Below, one piece after another: positions 17,285-26,306 of a stretch of DNA of 64,000 nucleotides. Every line of letters starts with the position of its first letter. The stretch's first letter is position 1. The position numbers and the translations under genes are program-made. The DNA lies in assembly GCA_033283175.1 (NCBI GenBank), contig JAWMQM010000001.1, positions 434,001-498,000 of the forward strand. Reading direction: 5' to 3'. The DNA is from Pseudomaricurvus sp033283175 (GTDB lineage Bacteria > Pseudomonadota > Gammaproteobacteria > Pseudomonadales > Cellvibrionaceae). The notes below the pieces were generated by a model that ran no database searches, had not been told where the DNA came from, and was given only the letters and a program-made list of their open reading frames with translations.

Positions 17285-18964
17285 TCAGCCGGCGCGGGCG
17301 CGCATAAAATCCACCAGTGCCCGGAAACCGTTGTTGCGCGATTCGCTCAGGTACTTGTCCAGTCCCAGTTCAGCAAACTGCGCCTCCACATCCACCGCCG
17401 CCAGCTCTTCACGGCTGCGGTCGTTAAGCAGTAACAGCAGCAGCACCGCCAGCCCCTGCAGCACACGGGAGTCGGTATCGATCAGGTACTGGTGACGCCC
17501 CTCCACACAGCGGTGCACGATCCACACCGGCGACTCACAGCCGGGCACCCGGTTGGTGTCCAGCCGCAGCGCCGGTTTGGGCTGCAGCAAGCCCGCCCAG
17601 CGGGTCAGTTGCCGGTAGCGCTTCTGCCAGCTGGTCTGGTCGCGCAAGTCGCTCAACGACAGCGATGAGAAATCTTCCGCCGGCCACTCTGCACCCGCGG
17701 ACTCCGCTTGTGCTGTGGTCGCCACCACATCGTCCCAGGGAAAACTGCGTAGAGCTGCCAGCAGCGCATCCACATCGGCGCGGTTGTTGTAGCCCGCCAG
17801 CGATACCCGCAGGGTAGCCCCCACTCCCAGCTCAACGCTGAGCGGCTCGGCACAGTGATGTCCGACACGCACAGCGATATCGTGCTCATCCAACCAGTGC
17901 CCCAGGTCCGCCATGGCGACACCACAACCCGGTGCCGGCGCCAGGGACGCGATACCCACATTGTCGCGCCCCTCGTGGTAGCGAAAGGCGGTCAGCAGGC
18001 GCAGCGGTCGTTGCAGGCAGAGTTGCTGCAACTCGGTGTGCAGGTAGCGGCAGAGGTGGGACTCATAGCGCTGCATGGCGGCGCGATCCTGGGCCTGTAA
18101 AAATTCGAGGCAGGCGCCAAGACCGGCAATGGCCGCCAGCGACGAGGTGCCGGCCTCAAAGCGATGGGGAGCCTCGGCGTAATCACTGCTTTCCAGGGTT
18201 ACCCGGGTGATCATCTCACCGCCCCCCTGCCAGGGTGGCAGCGACTGCAGCTGCCGGCGCCGGCCGTAGAGCAGGCCAATGCCGGTGGGGCCGTAAAACT
18301 TGTGGGCCGAGCCCAGCAGAAAATCGATTCCCAGCGCCTGTACATCCAATGGCTCGTGGGCCAGTCGCTGGGAGGCATCCACGATCAGCACCACGCCGTC
18401 GCCCACGCTGCTGCGCAGCTCAGACAGTGGCGCTGTAAACCCAAGAGCGTTGGAGGCAGCGGTCAGGCTGACAATGCGGGTCCGCGCTGTCACGCACGCC
18501 GGCAAACGCTCCCAGGCCGGAGCGCCGTTGACCAGTGGCACAAAACGCAGATTCAGCTGATAGCGCTCTGCCGCCATCTGCCAGGGCACCAGGTTGGCAT
18601 GGTGCTCGGCCGCAGAGAGCAGGATTTCGTCGCCAGGCTGCAGATTCTCGCAGAGCCCCGCCGCCAGCAGGTTGAGCGCCTCGGTGGCGCCGCGGGTAAA
18701 GATAATCTCGTCGCTGCCGGCGGCATTCACAAACGCGGCAGCCTGCCCCCGTACCCGCTCCACCATAGCCGTAGCCTGCCGGGCGAGGCGGTGGCTGGAG
18801 CGGTGGGTATTGGCGTTGGTGCGACCGTAAAAGTCCACCATGGCGTCGATGACGCACTGGGGCCGCTGGGTAGTGGCGGCGTTATCCAGATACACCAGGG
18901 CAGCGTTCTCGGGATGCTGGAACAGGGGAAACTGCTGTTTGAAAGCGGCGCTGTCGAAACTCAT
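17285..18964 (-). CDS. csdA: Cysteine desulfurase CsdA fused to sulfur acceptor CsdE
   Basis: This 559-residue fusion has a class V aminotransferase-type cysteine desulfurase at 1-410. The PLP lysine is K222 in GSAHKFYGPTG, and the persulfide cysteine is C371 in GHHCAEP. A linker (411-435) joins it to a SufE/CsdE domain at about 436-559 with the acceptor cysteine C476 in VPGCESPVW. In E. coli these are two proteins that pass sulfur from cysteine to the TcdA pathway. The ATG at 18964 is used because the upstream frame runs into the TatD gene; GGAG is 14 bases away, so initiation may depend on translation of tatD. Covalent fusion should make persulfide transfer intramolecular. Confidence 0.92.
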   Translation of the reverse strand: MSFDSAAFKQQFPLFQHPENAALVYLDNAATTQRPQCVIDAMVDFYGRTNANTHRSSHRLARQATAMVERVRGQAAAFVNAAGSDEIIFTRGATEALNLLAAGLCENLQPGDEILLSAAEHHANLVPWQMAAERYQLNLRFVPLVNGAPAWERLPACVTARTRIVSLTAASNALGFTAPLSELRSSVGDGVVLIVDASQRLAHEPLDVQALGIDFLLGSAHKFYGPTGIGLLYGRRRQLQSLPPWQGGGEMITRVTLESSDYAEAPHRFEAGTSSLAAIAGLGACLEFLQAQDRAAMQRYESHLCRYLHTELQQLCLQRPLRLLTAFRYHEGRDNVGIASLAPAPGCGVAMADLGHWLDEHDIAVRVGHHCAEPLSVELGVGATLRVSLAGYNNRADVDALLAALRSFPWDDVVATTAQAESAGAEWPAEDFSSLSLSDLRDQTSWQKRYRQLTRWAGLLQPKPALRLDTNRVPGCESPVWIVHRCVEGRHQYLIDTDSRVLQGLAVLLLLLLNDRSREELAAVDVEAQFAELGLDKYLSESRNNGFRALVDFMRARAG

Positions 18965-18975
18965 GAAGGACTTGC

Positions 18976-19755
18976 TTACTCCGCCAGGCGCAACAGGCGC
19001 CGGCAATTGTCTGTGGTAGTGGCCATGATCTCCGACAGCGGCTGCTGGCGCAAATCCGCCAGCGCTTGCGCCACCAGTGGCAGGCGCGCCGGGGTATTGG
19101 CCTGCCCCTGATAACCCATCAAGGGCATATCCGGCGCGTCGGTCTCCAGCAGCAAACCCTGCAGCGGCACCGCGGCCAGCGCACGACGGGTCTTCTGTGC
19201 CCGCGGGTAGGTGATGGTGCCCCCCACCCCCAGGTAAAAGCCCAGCCGCCAATACTGCTGCGCCAGTTCGGGACTGCCAGCGAAACCATGGATCACGCCG
19301 CCGGCTGATGGCCGATAGTGACTCAATAGCTGCATGACCGGATTGTGGGCGCGGTGGGCGTGAATCAACAGCGGCAGGTTGAGGTCACAGGCCAGCTGCA
19401 GGTGCCACCCGAACAACTGTCGTTGCTGCGCCTCCGGCCACTCAATACTGCCATCCATGCCGCATTCGCCGATGGCCACGGCGCCGGTCTGTAACTGCTG
19501 CACAAGCGCCGTTTTGAAGGCATTTTCTGTCAGTTGCAGCGGCTCACCCCAGCAGGGGTGGACACCGTAGGCCAACAGCGGCTGGCAGGGAGCGTCGCGA
19601 TAATCCGCTTGCAGGGTCTGCAGCCGCGGCCACTGCGCCGGCTCCACACCCAGGACCAAAAGATGGGACACGTCTGCCAATGCCAGCGACTGCAGCTGGC
19701 CACTGCGGTCATGGTCGAATTCGGGGAAGTCCCAATGGCAGTGGCTGTCGATCAT
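18976..19755 (-). CDS. TatD-family metal-dependent hydrolase (YjjV-like)
   Basis: This 259-residue TIM-barrel hydrolase has metal ligands HCH near the start (MIDSHCHWD), Glu in AIGECGMD, His in IHAHRAH, His in IHGFAGS and Asp in LLETDAPDMP. TatD proteins are metal-dependent DNases or phosphoesterases, and the YjjV branch is poorly characterised. The ATG at 19755 fits the family start. It is 11 bases upstream of csdA-csdE, so the two are probably co-transcribed, although no functional link to sulfur transfer is known. Confidence 0.88.
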   Translation of the reverse strand: MIDSHCHWDFPEFDHDRSGQLQSLALADVSHLLVLGVEPAQWPRLQTLQADYRDAPCQPLLAYGVHPCWGEPLQLTENAFKTALVQQLQTGAVAIGECGMDGSIEWPEAQQRQLFGWHLQLACDLNLPLLIHAHRAHNPVMQLLSHYRPSAGGVIHGFAGSPELAQQYWRLGFYLGVGGTITYPRAQKTRRALAAVPLQGLLLETDAPDMPLMGYQGQANTPARLPLVAQALADLRQQPLSEIMATTTDNCRRLLRLAE

Positions 19756-19785
19756 GCAGGCTCCAGCTCAAGAACACATTGATTG

Positions 19786-19878
19786 CGTAGGAGCGCACTC
19801 CCGTGCGCGAGCCTTTCGATTCCAGCAGTAACCCGGTATCGCAGCACGAAAAATCGCGCACGGGAGTGCGCTCCTACG
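19786..19878. repeat. REP/BIME-like pair of inverted palindromes
   Basis: Two perfect 25-base copies in opposite orientation lie at 19786-19810 and 19854-19878, 43 bases apart, between rimO and the tatD gene. Each copy contains its own hairpin (GCGCAC-TCCC-GTGCGC) and begins with the GTAGGAGCG motif seen in Pseudomonas-type REP elements. The whole unit can fold into one long stem or two small ones. It may stabilise the 3' end of the rimO mRNA or be a relic of REP-associated transposase activity. Confidence 0.85.
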
Positions 19879-19908
19879 CTGGAACCACCCTTTGATCCGC
19901 CTTCAGGC

Positions 19909-21264
19909 TCAGGAGCGAACCACACTCCCCCACAGATCATACTCGTCGGCGTGCTCAATCAGCACCGCCACCCGGTCACCCACCTGCACATCAAACTCTT
20001 CATTCAGGTAGACCACACCGTCGATCTCCGGCGCGTCCGCCCAGGTGCGGCCAATGGCACCCTCCTCGTCCACTTCGTCGATCAGTACCTCAAGGGTCTG
20101 GCCGATACGGCGCTGCAGGCGCGCCTCGCTGATGCGCTGCTGGGTGGCCATAAAGCGCTCCCAGCGCTCCTGCTGGATCTCTTCGGGTACGTGGTCCGCC
20201 AGCTCGTTGGCGCGGGCGCCCTCCACCGGGGAGTACTTGAAGCAGCCGACGCGATCCAGCTGCGCCTCCTCCAGGAAGTCCAGCAGCATCTGGAAATCCT
20301 CTTCGGTCTCACCGGGGAAGCCGACAATAAAGGTGGAGCGAATGGTGAGGTCGGGGCAGATCTCACGCCACTGTTTAATACGACCCAGCACCTTCTCGCT
20401 GTGGGCCGGGCGCTTCATCAGGCTCAATACCCGGGGGCTGGCGTGCTGGAAGGGGATGTCCAGGTAGGGCAGTATCTTGCCCTCCGCCATCAGCGGGATC
20501 ACTTTATCGACGTGCGGGTAGGGGTAGACATAGTGCAGGCGCACCCACACCCCCAGCTCACCCAGAGCCACCGCCAGGTCCTGCATGCGGGTCTCAAGGC
20601 CCTCTTGCAGGTCCAGCTTGAATTTGGTGTCGATGCCGTAGGCACTGGTGTCCTGGGAGATCACCAGCAGCTCCTGTACGCCGCTCTCTACCAACTGGCG
20701 GGCCTCGGTCAGCACATCGTGCAGGGGGCGGCTCACCAGGTCGCCGCGCATATCCGGGATAATGCAGAAGGTGCAGCGGTGGTTACAGCCCTCGGAGATC
20801 TTCAGGTAGGCGTAGTGACCCGGGGTGAGCTTCACCCCCTCCGGTGGCACCAGCTCGTGGCGGTGGGGGTTCTGGGCCTCGGGCGGGATAAAGCTGTGCA
20901 CCGCATTCATAACGCTGTCGTAATCCGCAGGGCCGCTGACACTCAGCACACCGGGGTTGGCGGCCTTGATGGCCTCGGCATCGGTGCCCTTGCCCATGCA
21001 GCCGGTGACGATCACCTTGCCGTTTTCGCGCATGGCCTCCTCGATAGCCTCCATCGACTCCTGCTTGGCACTGTCGATAAAGCCACAGGTGTTAACCACT
21101 ACCACATCGGCATCGTCGTAGCTGGGTACCACTTCGTAGCCGTCCAGCTTCAGCTTGGTGAGGATACGCTCCGAGTCCACCAGCGCCTTGGGGCAGCCGA
21201 GACTGACAAAGCCCACTTTGCGGGTGGCGGTGGTGCTGTTTTCAGGAAGATCGGATTGGGACAT
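19909..21264 (-). CDS. rimO: Ribosomal protein S12 methylthiotransferase RimO
   Basis: RimO is a radical SAM enzyme that adds a methylthio group to a conserved aspartate of ribosomal protein S12. The 451-residue protein has the N-terminal UPF0004 domain with cluster cysteines (SLGCPKA, NTCGFID, VTGCMGKG). The radical SAM motif is CNHRCTFC in the middle, and a C-terminal TRAM domain covers the last 70 residues. The segment GCPKALVDSE near the start separates RimO from MiaB. A TACAAT -10-like box (minus strand, 21297-21302) precedes the gene. Length and motif order are normal. Confidence 0.96.
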   Translation of the reverse strand: MSQSDLPENSTTATRKVGFVSLGCPKALVDSERILTKLKLDGYEVVPSYDDADVVVVNTCGFIDSAKQESMEAIEEAMRENGKVIVTGCMGKGTDAEAIKAANPGVLSVSGPADYDSVMNAVHSFIPPEAQNPHRHELVPPEGVKLTPGHYAYLKISEGCNHRCTFCIIPDMRGDLVSRPLHDVLTEARQLVESGVQELLVISQDTSAYGIDTKFKLDLQEGLETRMQDLAVALGELGVWVRLHYVYPYPHVDKVIPLMAEGKILPYLDIPFQHASPRVLSLMKRPAHSEKVLGRIKQWREICPDLTIRSTFIVGFPGETEEDFQMLLDFLEEAQLDRVGCFKYSPVEGARANELADHVPEEIQQERWERFMATQQRISEARLQRRIGQTLEVLIDEVDEEGAIGRTWADAPEIDGVVYLNEEFDVQVGDRVAVLIEHADEYDLWGSVVRS

Positions 21265-21688
21265 AACTCAGGCACGGCGCAGGGAAAAGGGCCGGCATTG
21301 TACAGAAATCGAACGCCGGGCACCATGCAGTGGTGGCACTATCCCCGGACCGCAATCGCCGCCACACGCCAGGCCACCGGGCTGAATGCCCTGCAAATGG
21401 CTGTCGCAGCTCAGAAAAAGGCAGTTTTAAGCGCCAATTGGGGAGTTTGTGATGCGATTTGCACCACAGGAACTTCGGCGCACCAGAATGGACTTGCCAT
21501 TTCACCATAACGGTGCACGAATTGATCATTTTTTCAGCCAAAAGCTTCCCCGATAATCAGCACCAGACTAATAAATCGCCCTCTGGCCGTATCAGGGGGC
21601 CGCAACTCCCGGCTCAAGAACACCAGCGTTGAGCTGCCCCCCCCTTGTCCCGGCCAGCCAATTATCCACAGGCCCGTCGACCCGTGGC
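21265..21688. other. Intergenic region between galE and rimO
   Basis: No gene is supported in these 424 bases. The TACAAT box at 21297-21302 (minus strand) may serve rimO. An AT-rich stretch at 21515-21570 and a short C-run at about 21636-21643 are the only other irregularities. No terminator-like hairpin was seen. Confidence 0.5.
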
Positions 21689-22729
21689 TCAGTCGTTGCC
21701 GTAGCCGTTGGGGTTACCCGACTGCCAGCGCCAGGTATCGGCCATCATGCGCGGCAGGTCGTAGCCAGCCTGCCACTGCAGCTCCGTTGCAGCCCTCTGG
21801 GGATCGGCGTAGCACTCGGCGATATCCCCGGCGCGGCGCGGTTTCACGTCATAGGGGATGCTGCGGCCACTGGCGGCCTCAAACGCCCGGACGATCTCCA
21901 GCACGCTGTAGCCACGGCCGGTGCCCAGGTTATGGGTGTAGCAACCGGGTTCCGCAGCCTGCAGGTACTGCAGGGCGCTGACGTGTCCGCGGGCCAGGTC
22001 CACTACGTGAATATAGTCCCTGACGCCCGTGCCATCCGGCGTCGGGTAATCGTCGCCAAACACATTCAGCGAAGGCAGCTTGCCCACCGCCACCTGTGCC
22101 ACATAGGGCAGCAGGTTATTGGGAATACCCTGCGGATCCTCACCGATCAGGCCGCTCTCGTGGGCTCCCACCGGATTGAAATAGCGCAGCAGACTCACCC
22201 GCCAGGGCGCGGCAGGCGCGCGGCATACGTCGCGCAGGATCTCTTCCACCATCAACTTGCTGCGGCCATAGGGGTTGGTGGCCGAGGTGGGAAAGCCCTC
22301 ATTGATGGGTACGCTGGCAGGGTCACCATAGACCGTCGCCGAGGAGCTGAAAATCAGGTCGGTCACACCGGCTTCTGCCATCACTTCACACAGGGCCACG
22401 GTGCCACTGACGTTGTTGTGGTAGTAAGTCAGCGGAATCTCACAGGATTCTCCCACCGCCTTGAGGCCTGCGAAGTGCAACACCGCTTTCACCGGGTATG
22501 CTGCAAACACCTTGCGCATGGCGTCGCGGTCGTTGATATCGGCTTCGATCGAGGTAATCCGGCGCCCGGTGATAGCCTCCACCCTCGCCAGTGCCTGTGG
22601 CTTGCTGTTGCAGAAGTTATCCACAACGATGGGTTCAAAGCCGGCGTTGATCAGTTCCACGCAGGTGTGGCTGCCGATGTATCCGGCGCCGCCGGTCACT
22701 AAAACTGGGCCCGCATCTTGCTTAGTCAT
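21689..22729 (-). CDS. galE: UDP-glucose 4-epimerase
   Basis: GalE interconverts UDP-glucose and UDP-galactose and supplies sugars for lipopolysaccharide and exopolysaccharide. The 346-residue protein is a short-chain dehydrogenase/reductase of the extended type. It has GGAGYIGSH near residue 14 for NAD binding, the SSSATVYG segment with the catalytic Ser/Thr, and YGRSK as the catalytic Tyr-Lys pair. Length is normal. It is a stand-alone gene on the minus strand, divergent from the prkA operon. Other sugar epimerases of the same family cannot be fully excluded, but the motif set is the standard GalE one. Confidence 0.92.
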   Translation of the reverse strand: MTKQDAGPVLVTGGAGYIGSHTCVELINAGFEPIVVDNFCNSKPQALARVEAITGRRITSIEADINDRDAMRKVFAAYPVKAVLHFAGLKAVGESCEIPLTYYHNNVSGTVALCEVMAEAGVTDLIFSSSATVYGDPASVPINEGFPTSATNPYGRSKLMVEEILRDVCRAPAAPWRVSLLRYFNPVGAHESGLIGEDPQGIPNNLLPYVAQVAVGKLPSLNVFGDDYPTPDGTGVRDYIHVVDLARGHVSALQYLQAAEPGCYTHNLGTGRGYSVLEIVRAFEAASGRSIPYDVKPRRAGDIAECYADPQRAATELQWQAGYDLPRMMADTWRWQSGNPNGYGND

Positions 22730-22896
22730 TTTATGTCCGTGACGATAAGTTTCAGTTGGTGTTTACTGGACGTGAAGCGCGCCCACCACGGGATCATCCC
22801 GATCCGTTTGAGGAGCGTACTTTAACTCAGAACACAGGCGTGACTCCAACCGCAGAACGCAGAATTTTTGTTTCATAGACGTCCTGCTTTTTAGGA

Positions 22897-22904
22897 CTAT
22901 GCTT
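22897..22904 (+). promoter_or_regulatory. Possible RpoS-type -10 box of the prkA operon
   Basis: CTATGCTT resembles the extended sigma-S -10 consensus (CTATACTT) and follows a small dyad, GTCCT-N7-AGGAC (22881-22897). Transcription would begin near 22911. E. coli yeaGH is known to depend on RpoS, which makes the reading plausible, but the call rests on one short motif. Confidence 0.4.
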
Positions 22905-22963
22905 TAGGAAGAGGGGAAAAAACGGGTTTCTTAACTGACGGGTGAAACGTTGTTGTGGCTGCC

Positions 22964-22997
22964 CCTGTAACTGGTGGAACAGGTATCTTCCCACCAG
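22964..22997 (+). promoter_or_regulatory. Overlapping alternative hairpins in the prkA leader
   Basis: Two hairpins compete for the same bases. One is CCTGT (22964-22968) with ACAGG (22979-22983). The other is CTGGTGG (22971-22977) with CCACCAG (22991-22997). They are mutually exclusive and lie 45 bases upstream of the prkA start, so they could form a translational or protein-binding switch. The strong GAGGAG-type ribosome binding site just before the ATG lies outside both stems. Confidence 0.4.
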
Positions 22998-23041
22998 GGT
23001 CTAACGCTCAAGGGACAGCCCTTTACCGAGGAGATTGAGCC

Positions 23042-24964
23042 ATGACTATCTTTAACCACTATCGTGACCGCTACGCCGCCACGCAACAGGAGGAGATGAG
23101 TATCCAGGAGTACCTGGAGTTGTGCAAAACCGATCCCAGTGTCTACGCTTCTGCCGCGGAACGCATGTTGATGGCCATCGGCGAGCCGGAGCTGGTGGAT
23201 ACCTCGCGGGATTCCCGCATGAGCCGCATCTTCTCCAACAAGGTCATCAAGCGCTACAAGGCGTTTGAAGAGTTCTACGGCATGGAGGAGTGCATCGAAC
23301 AAATCGTGTCGTTCTTCAAACACGCCGCCCAGGGATTGGAAGAAAAGAAACAGATTCTCTACCTGCTGGGCCCCGTCGGTGGCGGTAAGTCTTCCCTCGC
23401 TGAACGACTGAAAGCCCTGATGGAAAAGCAGCCCATCTACTGCATCAAGGGCTCCCCGGTTTTTGAATCTCCCCTCGGCCTGTTTGATATCGACGAAGAC
23501 GGCCAGATCCTGGAAGAGGATTACGGCATTCCCCGCCGCTACACCAAGACCATCATGTCCCCGTGGGCGGCCAAGCGCCTGCATGAATACAAGGGTGATA
23601 TCAGCAACTTCCGGGTTGTGAAAATGTACCCTTCCATTCTCGACCAGATCGCCATCTCCAAAACCGAACCCGGCGACGAGAACAACCAGGACATCTCTTC
23701 CCTGGTGGGTAAAGTGGATATCCGCAAGCTGGAAGATTTTCCGCAGAACGACCCCGACGCCTACGCCTACTCCGGCGGCCTCTGTCACTCCAACCAGGGT
23801 CTGATGGAATTCGTGGAGATGTTCAAGGCGCCGATCAAGGTTCTGCACCCGCTGCTGACCGCCACCCAGGAGGGCAACTACAACAGCACCGAGGGTATGG
23901 GCGCGATTCCCTTTGACGGTATCATCCTCGCCCACTCCAACGAATCCGAGTGGCAGACGTTCAAGAACAACAAAAACAATGAGGCCTTTATCGACCGTGT
24001 CTACATCGTCAAGGTGCCTTATTGCCTGCGCGTCTCCGAAGAGGTCCGCATTTATCAGAAGCTGCTGGAGAACAGCTCGCTGGCCTACTCTCCCTGTGCC
24101 CCTGACACCCTGAAGATGCTGGCGCAGTTCTCCGTACTGTCGCGCATCAAGGAGCCGGAGAACTCCAACCCCTACTCCAAGATGCGGGTCTACGACGGTG
24201 ACAACCTGAAGGACACCGACCCGAAAGCCAAGTCCATGCAGGAGTACAAGGACGCTGCCGGTGTGGACGAGGGGATGTCAGGTCTCTCTACCCGCTTTGC
24301 GTTCAAGATTCTCTCCAAGGTGTTCAACTTCGATCCCACTGAAATCGCCGCCAACCCGGTACACCTGCTCTATGTACTGGAGCAGCAGATCGAGCAGGAG
24401 CAGTATCAGCCCGAGATCCAGGAGCGCTACCTGACCTACATCAAGGAGTACCTGGCACCGCGTTACGTTGAGTTTATCGGCAAGGAGATCCAGACCGCCT
24501 ACCTCGAATCCTACGCCGAGTATGGCCAGAACATCTTCGACCGCTACGTCACCTACGCCGACTTCTGGATTCAGGATCAGGAGTTCCGCGATCCGGAAAC
24601 CGGCGAAATCCTCGACCGCAGTGCGCTCAATGAGGAGCTGGAAAAGATCGAAAAACCGGCCGGCATCAGCAACCCGAAAGACTTCCGCAACGAGATCGTC
24701 AACTTCGTGCTGCGGGCGCGGGCCAACAACAACGGCAACAACCCGGTCTGGAACAGCTACGAAAAACTGCGCACCGTGATCGAGAAAAAAATGTTCTCCA
24801 ATACGGAAGACCTGCTGCCGGTGATTTCATTCAACGCCAAGGCATCGGAAAACGATCGTAGGAAGCACGAGGACTTTGTCGCGCGCATGGTTGAGCGCGG
24901 CTATACCGAGAAACAGGTGCGACTGCTGTCGGAGTGGTATCTGCGCGTACGCAAGTCCCAGTAA
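23042..24964 (+). CDS. prkA: PrkA-family serine protein kinase (YeaG)
   Basis: PrkA is an AAA+-like protein with kinase activity, linked in enterobacteria to stationary phase and nitrogen starvation and in Bacillus to sporulation. The 640-residue protein has an N-terminal AAA domain with Walker A GPVGGGKSS at 110-118 and the C-terminal PrkA kinase-like domain over the last 250 residues. Length is standard. The ATG at 23042 follows a good ribosome binding site (CGAGGAGATTGAGCC). The next gene begins 52 bases later and contains the partner YeaH. The leader carries a possible RpoS-type promoter and alternative hairpins. Confidence 0.95.
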   Translation: MTIFNHYRDRYAATQQEEMSIQEYLELCKTDPSVYASAAERMLMAIGEPELVDTSRDSRMSRIFSNKVIKRYKAFEEFYGMEECIEQIVSFFKHAAQGLEEKKQILYLLGPVGGGKSSLAERLKALMEKQPIYCIKGSPVFESPLGLFDIDEDGQILEEDYGIPRRYTKTIMSPWAAKRLHEYKGDISNFRVVKMYPSILDQIAISKTEPGDENNQDISSLVGKVDIRKLEDFPQNDPDAYAYSGGLCHSNQGLMEFVEMFKAPIKVLHPLLTATQEGNYNSTEGMGAIPFDGIILAHSNESEWQTFKNNKNNEAFIDRVYIVKVPYCLRVSEEVRIYQKLLENSSLAYSPCAPDTLKMLAQFSVLSRIKEPENSNPYSKMRVYDGDNLKDTDPKAKSMQEYKDAAGVDEGMSGLSTRFAFKILSKVFNFDPTEIAANPVHLLYVLEQQIEQEQYQPEIQERYLTYIKEYLAPRYVEFIGKEIQTAYLESYAEYGQNIFDRYVTYADFWIQDQEFRDPETGEILDRSALNEELEKIEKPAGISNPKDFRNEIVNFVLRARANNNGNNPVWNSYEKLRTVIEKKMFSNTEDLLPVISFNAKASENDRRKHEDFVARMVERGYTEKQVRLLSEWYLRVRKSQ

Positions 24965-25016
24965 GCTGTAGGTACACAGCGGGACTGTTCCTCCTCTCCG
25001 GCAATCAGAGGACGCT

Positions 25017-26297
25017 ATGAGCTATATCATTGACCGACGCCTGAACAGCAAGAAGAAGAGCACCGTAAACCGCCAGCGGTTCCTGCGGCGCTACCGTAAA
25101 CACATCAAGAAGGCCGTAGCGGAGGCGGTCAACCAGCGCTCTATCCGTGACATCGACAAGGGCGAGCAGATCAGTATCCCCAGCAAGGATATCAGCGAGC
25201 CCACCTTTCACCACGGCCAGGGAGGCCACAACACCCGCGTACTGCCCGGCAACAAGGAGTTTGTCAGCGGTGACCGCATTCCGCGCCCCTCCGGGGGTGG
25301 CGGAGGCGGTGGGTCGGGTGCCGGCGCCAGCGACCAGGGCGAGGGGATGGATGAGTTTGTCTTCCAGATCACCCAGGATGAGTTTCTCGACTTTATGTTC
25401 GAGGATCTGGAACTGCCCAACCTGGTCAAGCGCCAGCTGGCCGGCAGCGAAGAGTTCAAGATGCGCCGCGCCGGTATTGCCAATGAAGGCAACCCGGGTC
25501 GCCTCAATATCGTCCGCTCCCTGCGCTCGGCCAACGCCCGCCGCATCGCTCTTACCAGCGGCAAACGCAAAAAACTGAAAGAACTGGAAGCGCAACTGGA
25601 ACTGGAAGAGAACCTGGATCCGGCACTGCGCAATCACCTGAAAATCGAATCCCTGCTGGAGGAGATCACCACCCTGCGGGCCCGCATCAACCGCGTCCCC
25701 TGGCTGGACGACTTCGATCTCAAGTACAACCTGCACGTCAAGGACCCGCAGCCGCGCTCCAAGGCGGTGATGTTCTGCATCATGGACGTCTCCGGCTCCA
25801 TGACCCAGGCCACCAAGGACATGGCCAAGCGCTTCTTTATCCTCCTCTACCTGTTTTTGCAGCGCAATTACGAGCGCACCGAAGTGGTCTTTATCCGCCA
25901 CCACACCAGTGCCAAGGAAGTGGATGAACAGGAGTTTTTCTACTCCCGGGAAACCGGCGGCACCATCGTCTCCAGCGCCCTGCGCCTGATGAAGGAGATC
26001 CTGGATGAGCGCTACCCGGTATCGGAGTGGAACATCTACGGCGCCCAGGCCTCCGATGGCGACAACTGGAACGATGACTCCTCGGTCTGCTCCAGGTTGC
26101 TGGTGGAGGATCTGCTGCCCAAGCTGCAGTACTACTCCTACATTGAAATCACACCGCGCGAGCATCAGGCGCTATGGGAGGAATATTCCGATGTGGCACT
26201 GAGCCACAGAGATGTGTTTGCCATGCAGCAGATTGTGGAGGCCGGCGATATCTACCCGGTGTTCCGCGAACTGTTCCAGAAGAAATCCGCCGTGTGA
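25017..26297 (+). CDS. yeaH: YeaH/YhbH family protein (DUF444)
   Basis: This 426-residue partner of PrkA has an N-terminal basic region with RRLNSKKKS. A Gly-rich flexible segment lies around residues 95-105. The C-terminal von Willebrand A-like domain has a MIDAS motif, DVSGSM (about 257). Bacillus YhbH and E. coli YeaH belong here; they are co-expressed with the kinase, and their mechanism is unclear. The ATG at 25017 has AGAGGA just upstream. The preceding 52-base gap contains a small hairpin, GCTGT/ACAGC, at 24965-24980. SpoVR starts 9 bases after the stop. Confidence 0.93.
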   Translation: MSYIIDRRLNSKKKSTVNRQRFLRRYRKHIKKAVAEAVNQRSIRDIDKGEQISIPSKDISEPTFHHGQGGHNTRVLPGNKEFVSGDRIPRPSGGGGGGGSGAGASDQGEGMDEFVFQITQDEFLDFMFEDLELPNLVKRQLAGSEEFKMRRAGIANEGNPGRLNIVRSLRSANARRIALTSGKRKKLKELEAQLELEENLDPALRNHLKIESLLEEITTLRARINRVPWLDDFDLKYNLHVKDPQPRSKAVMFCIMDVSGSMTQATKDMAKRFFILLYLFLQRNYERTEVVFIRHHTSAKEVDEQEFFYSRETGGTIVSSALRLMKEILDERYPVSEWNIYGAQASDGDNWNDDSSVCSRLLVEDLLPKLQYYSYIEITPREHQALWEEYSDVALSHRDVFAMQQIVEAGDIYPVFRELFQKKSAV

Positions 26298-26306
26298 GTC
26301 GTCCCT

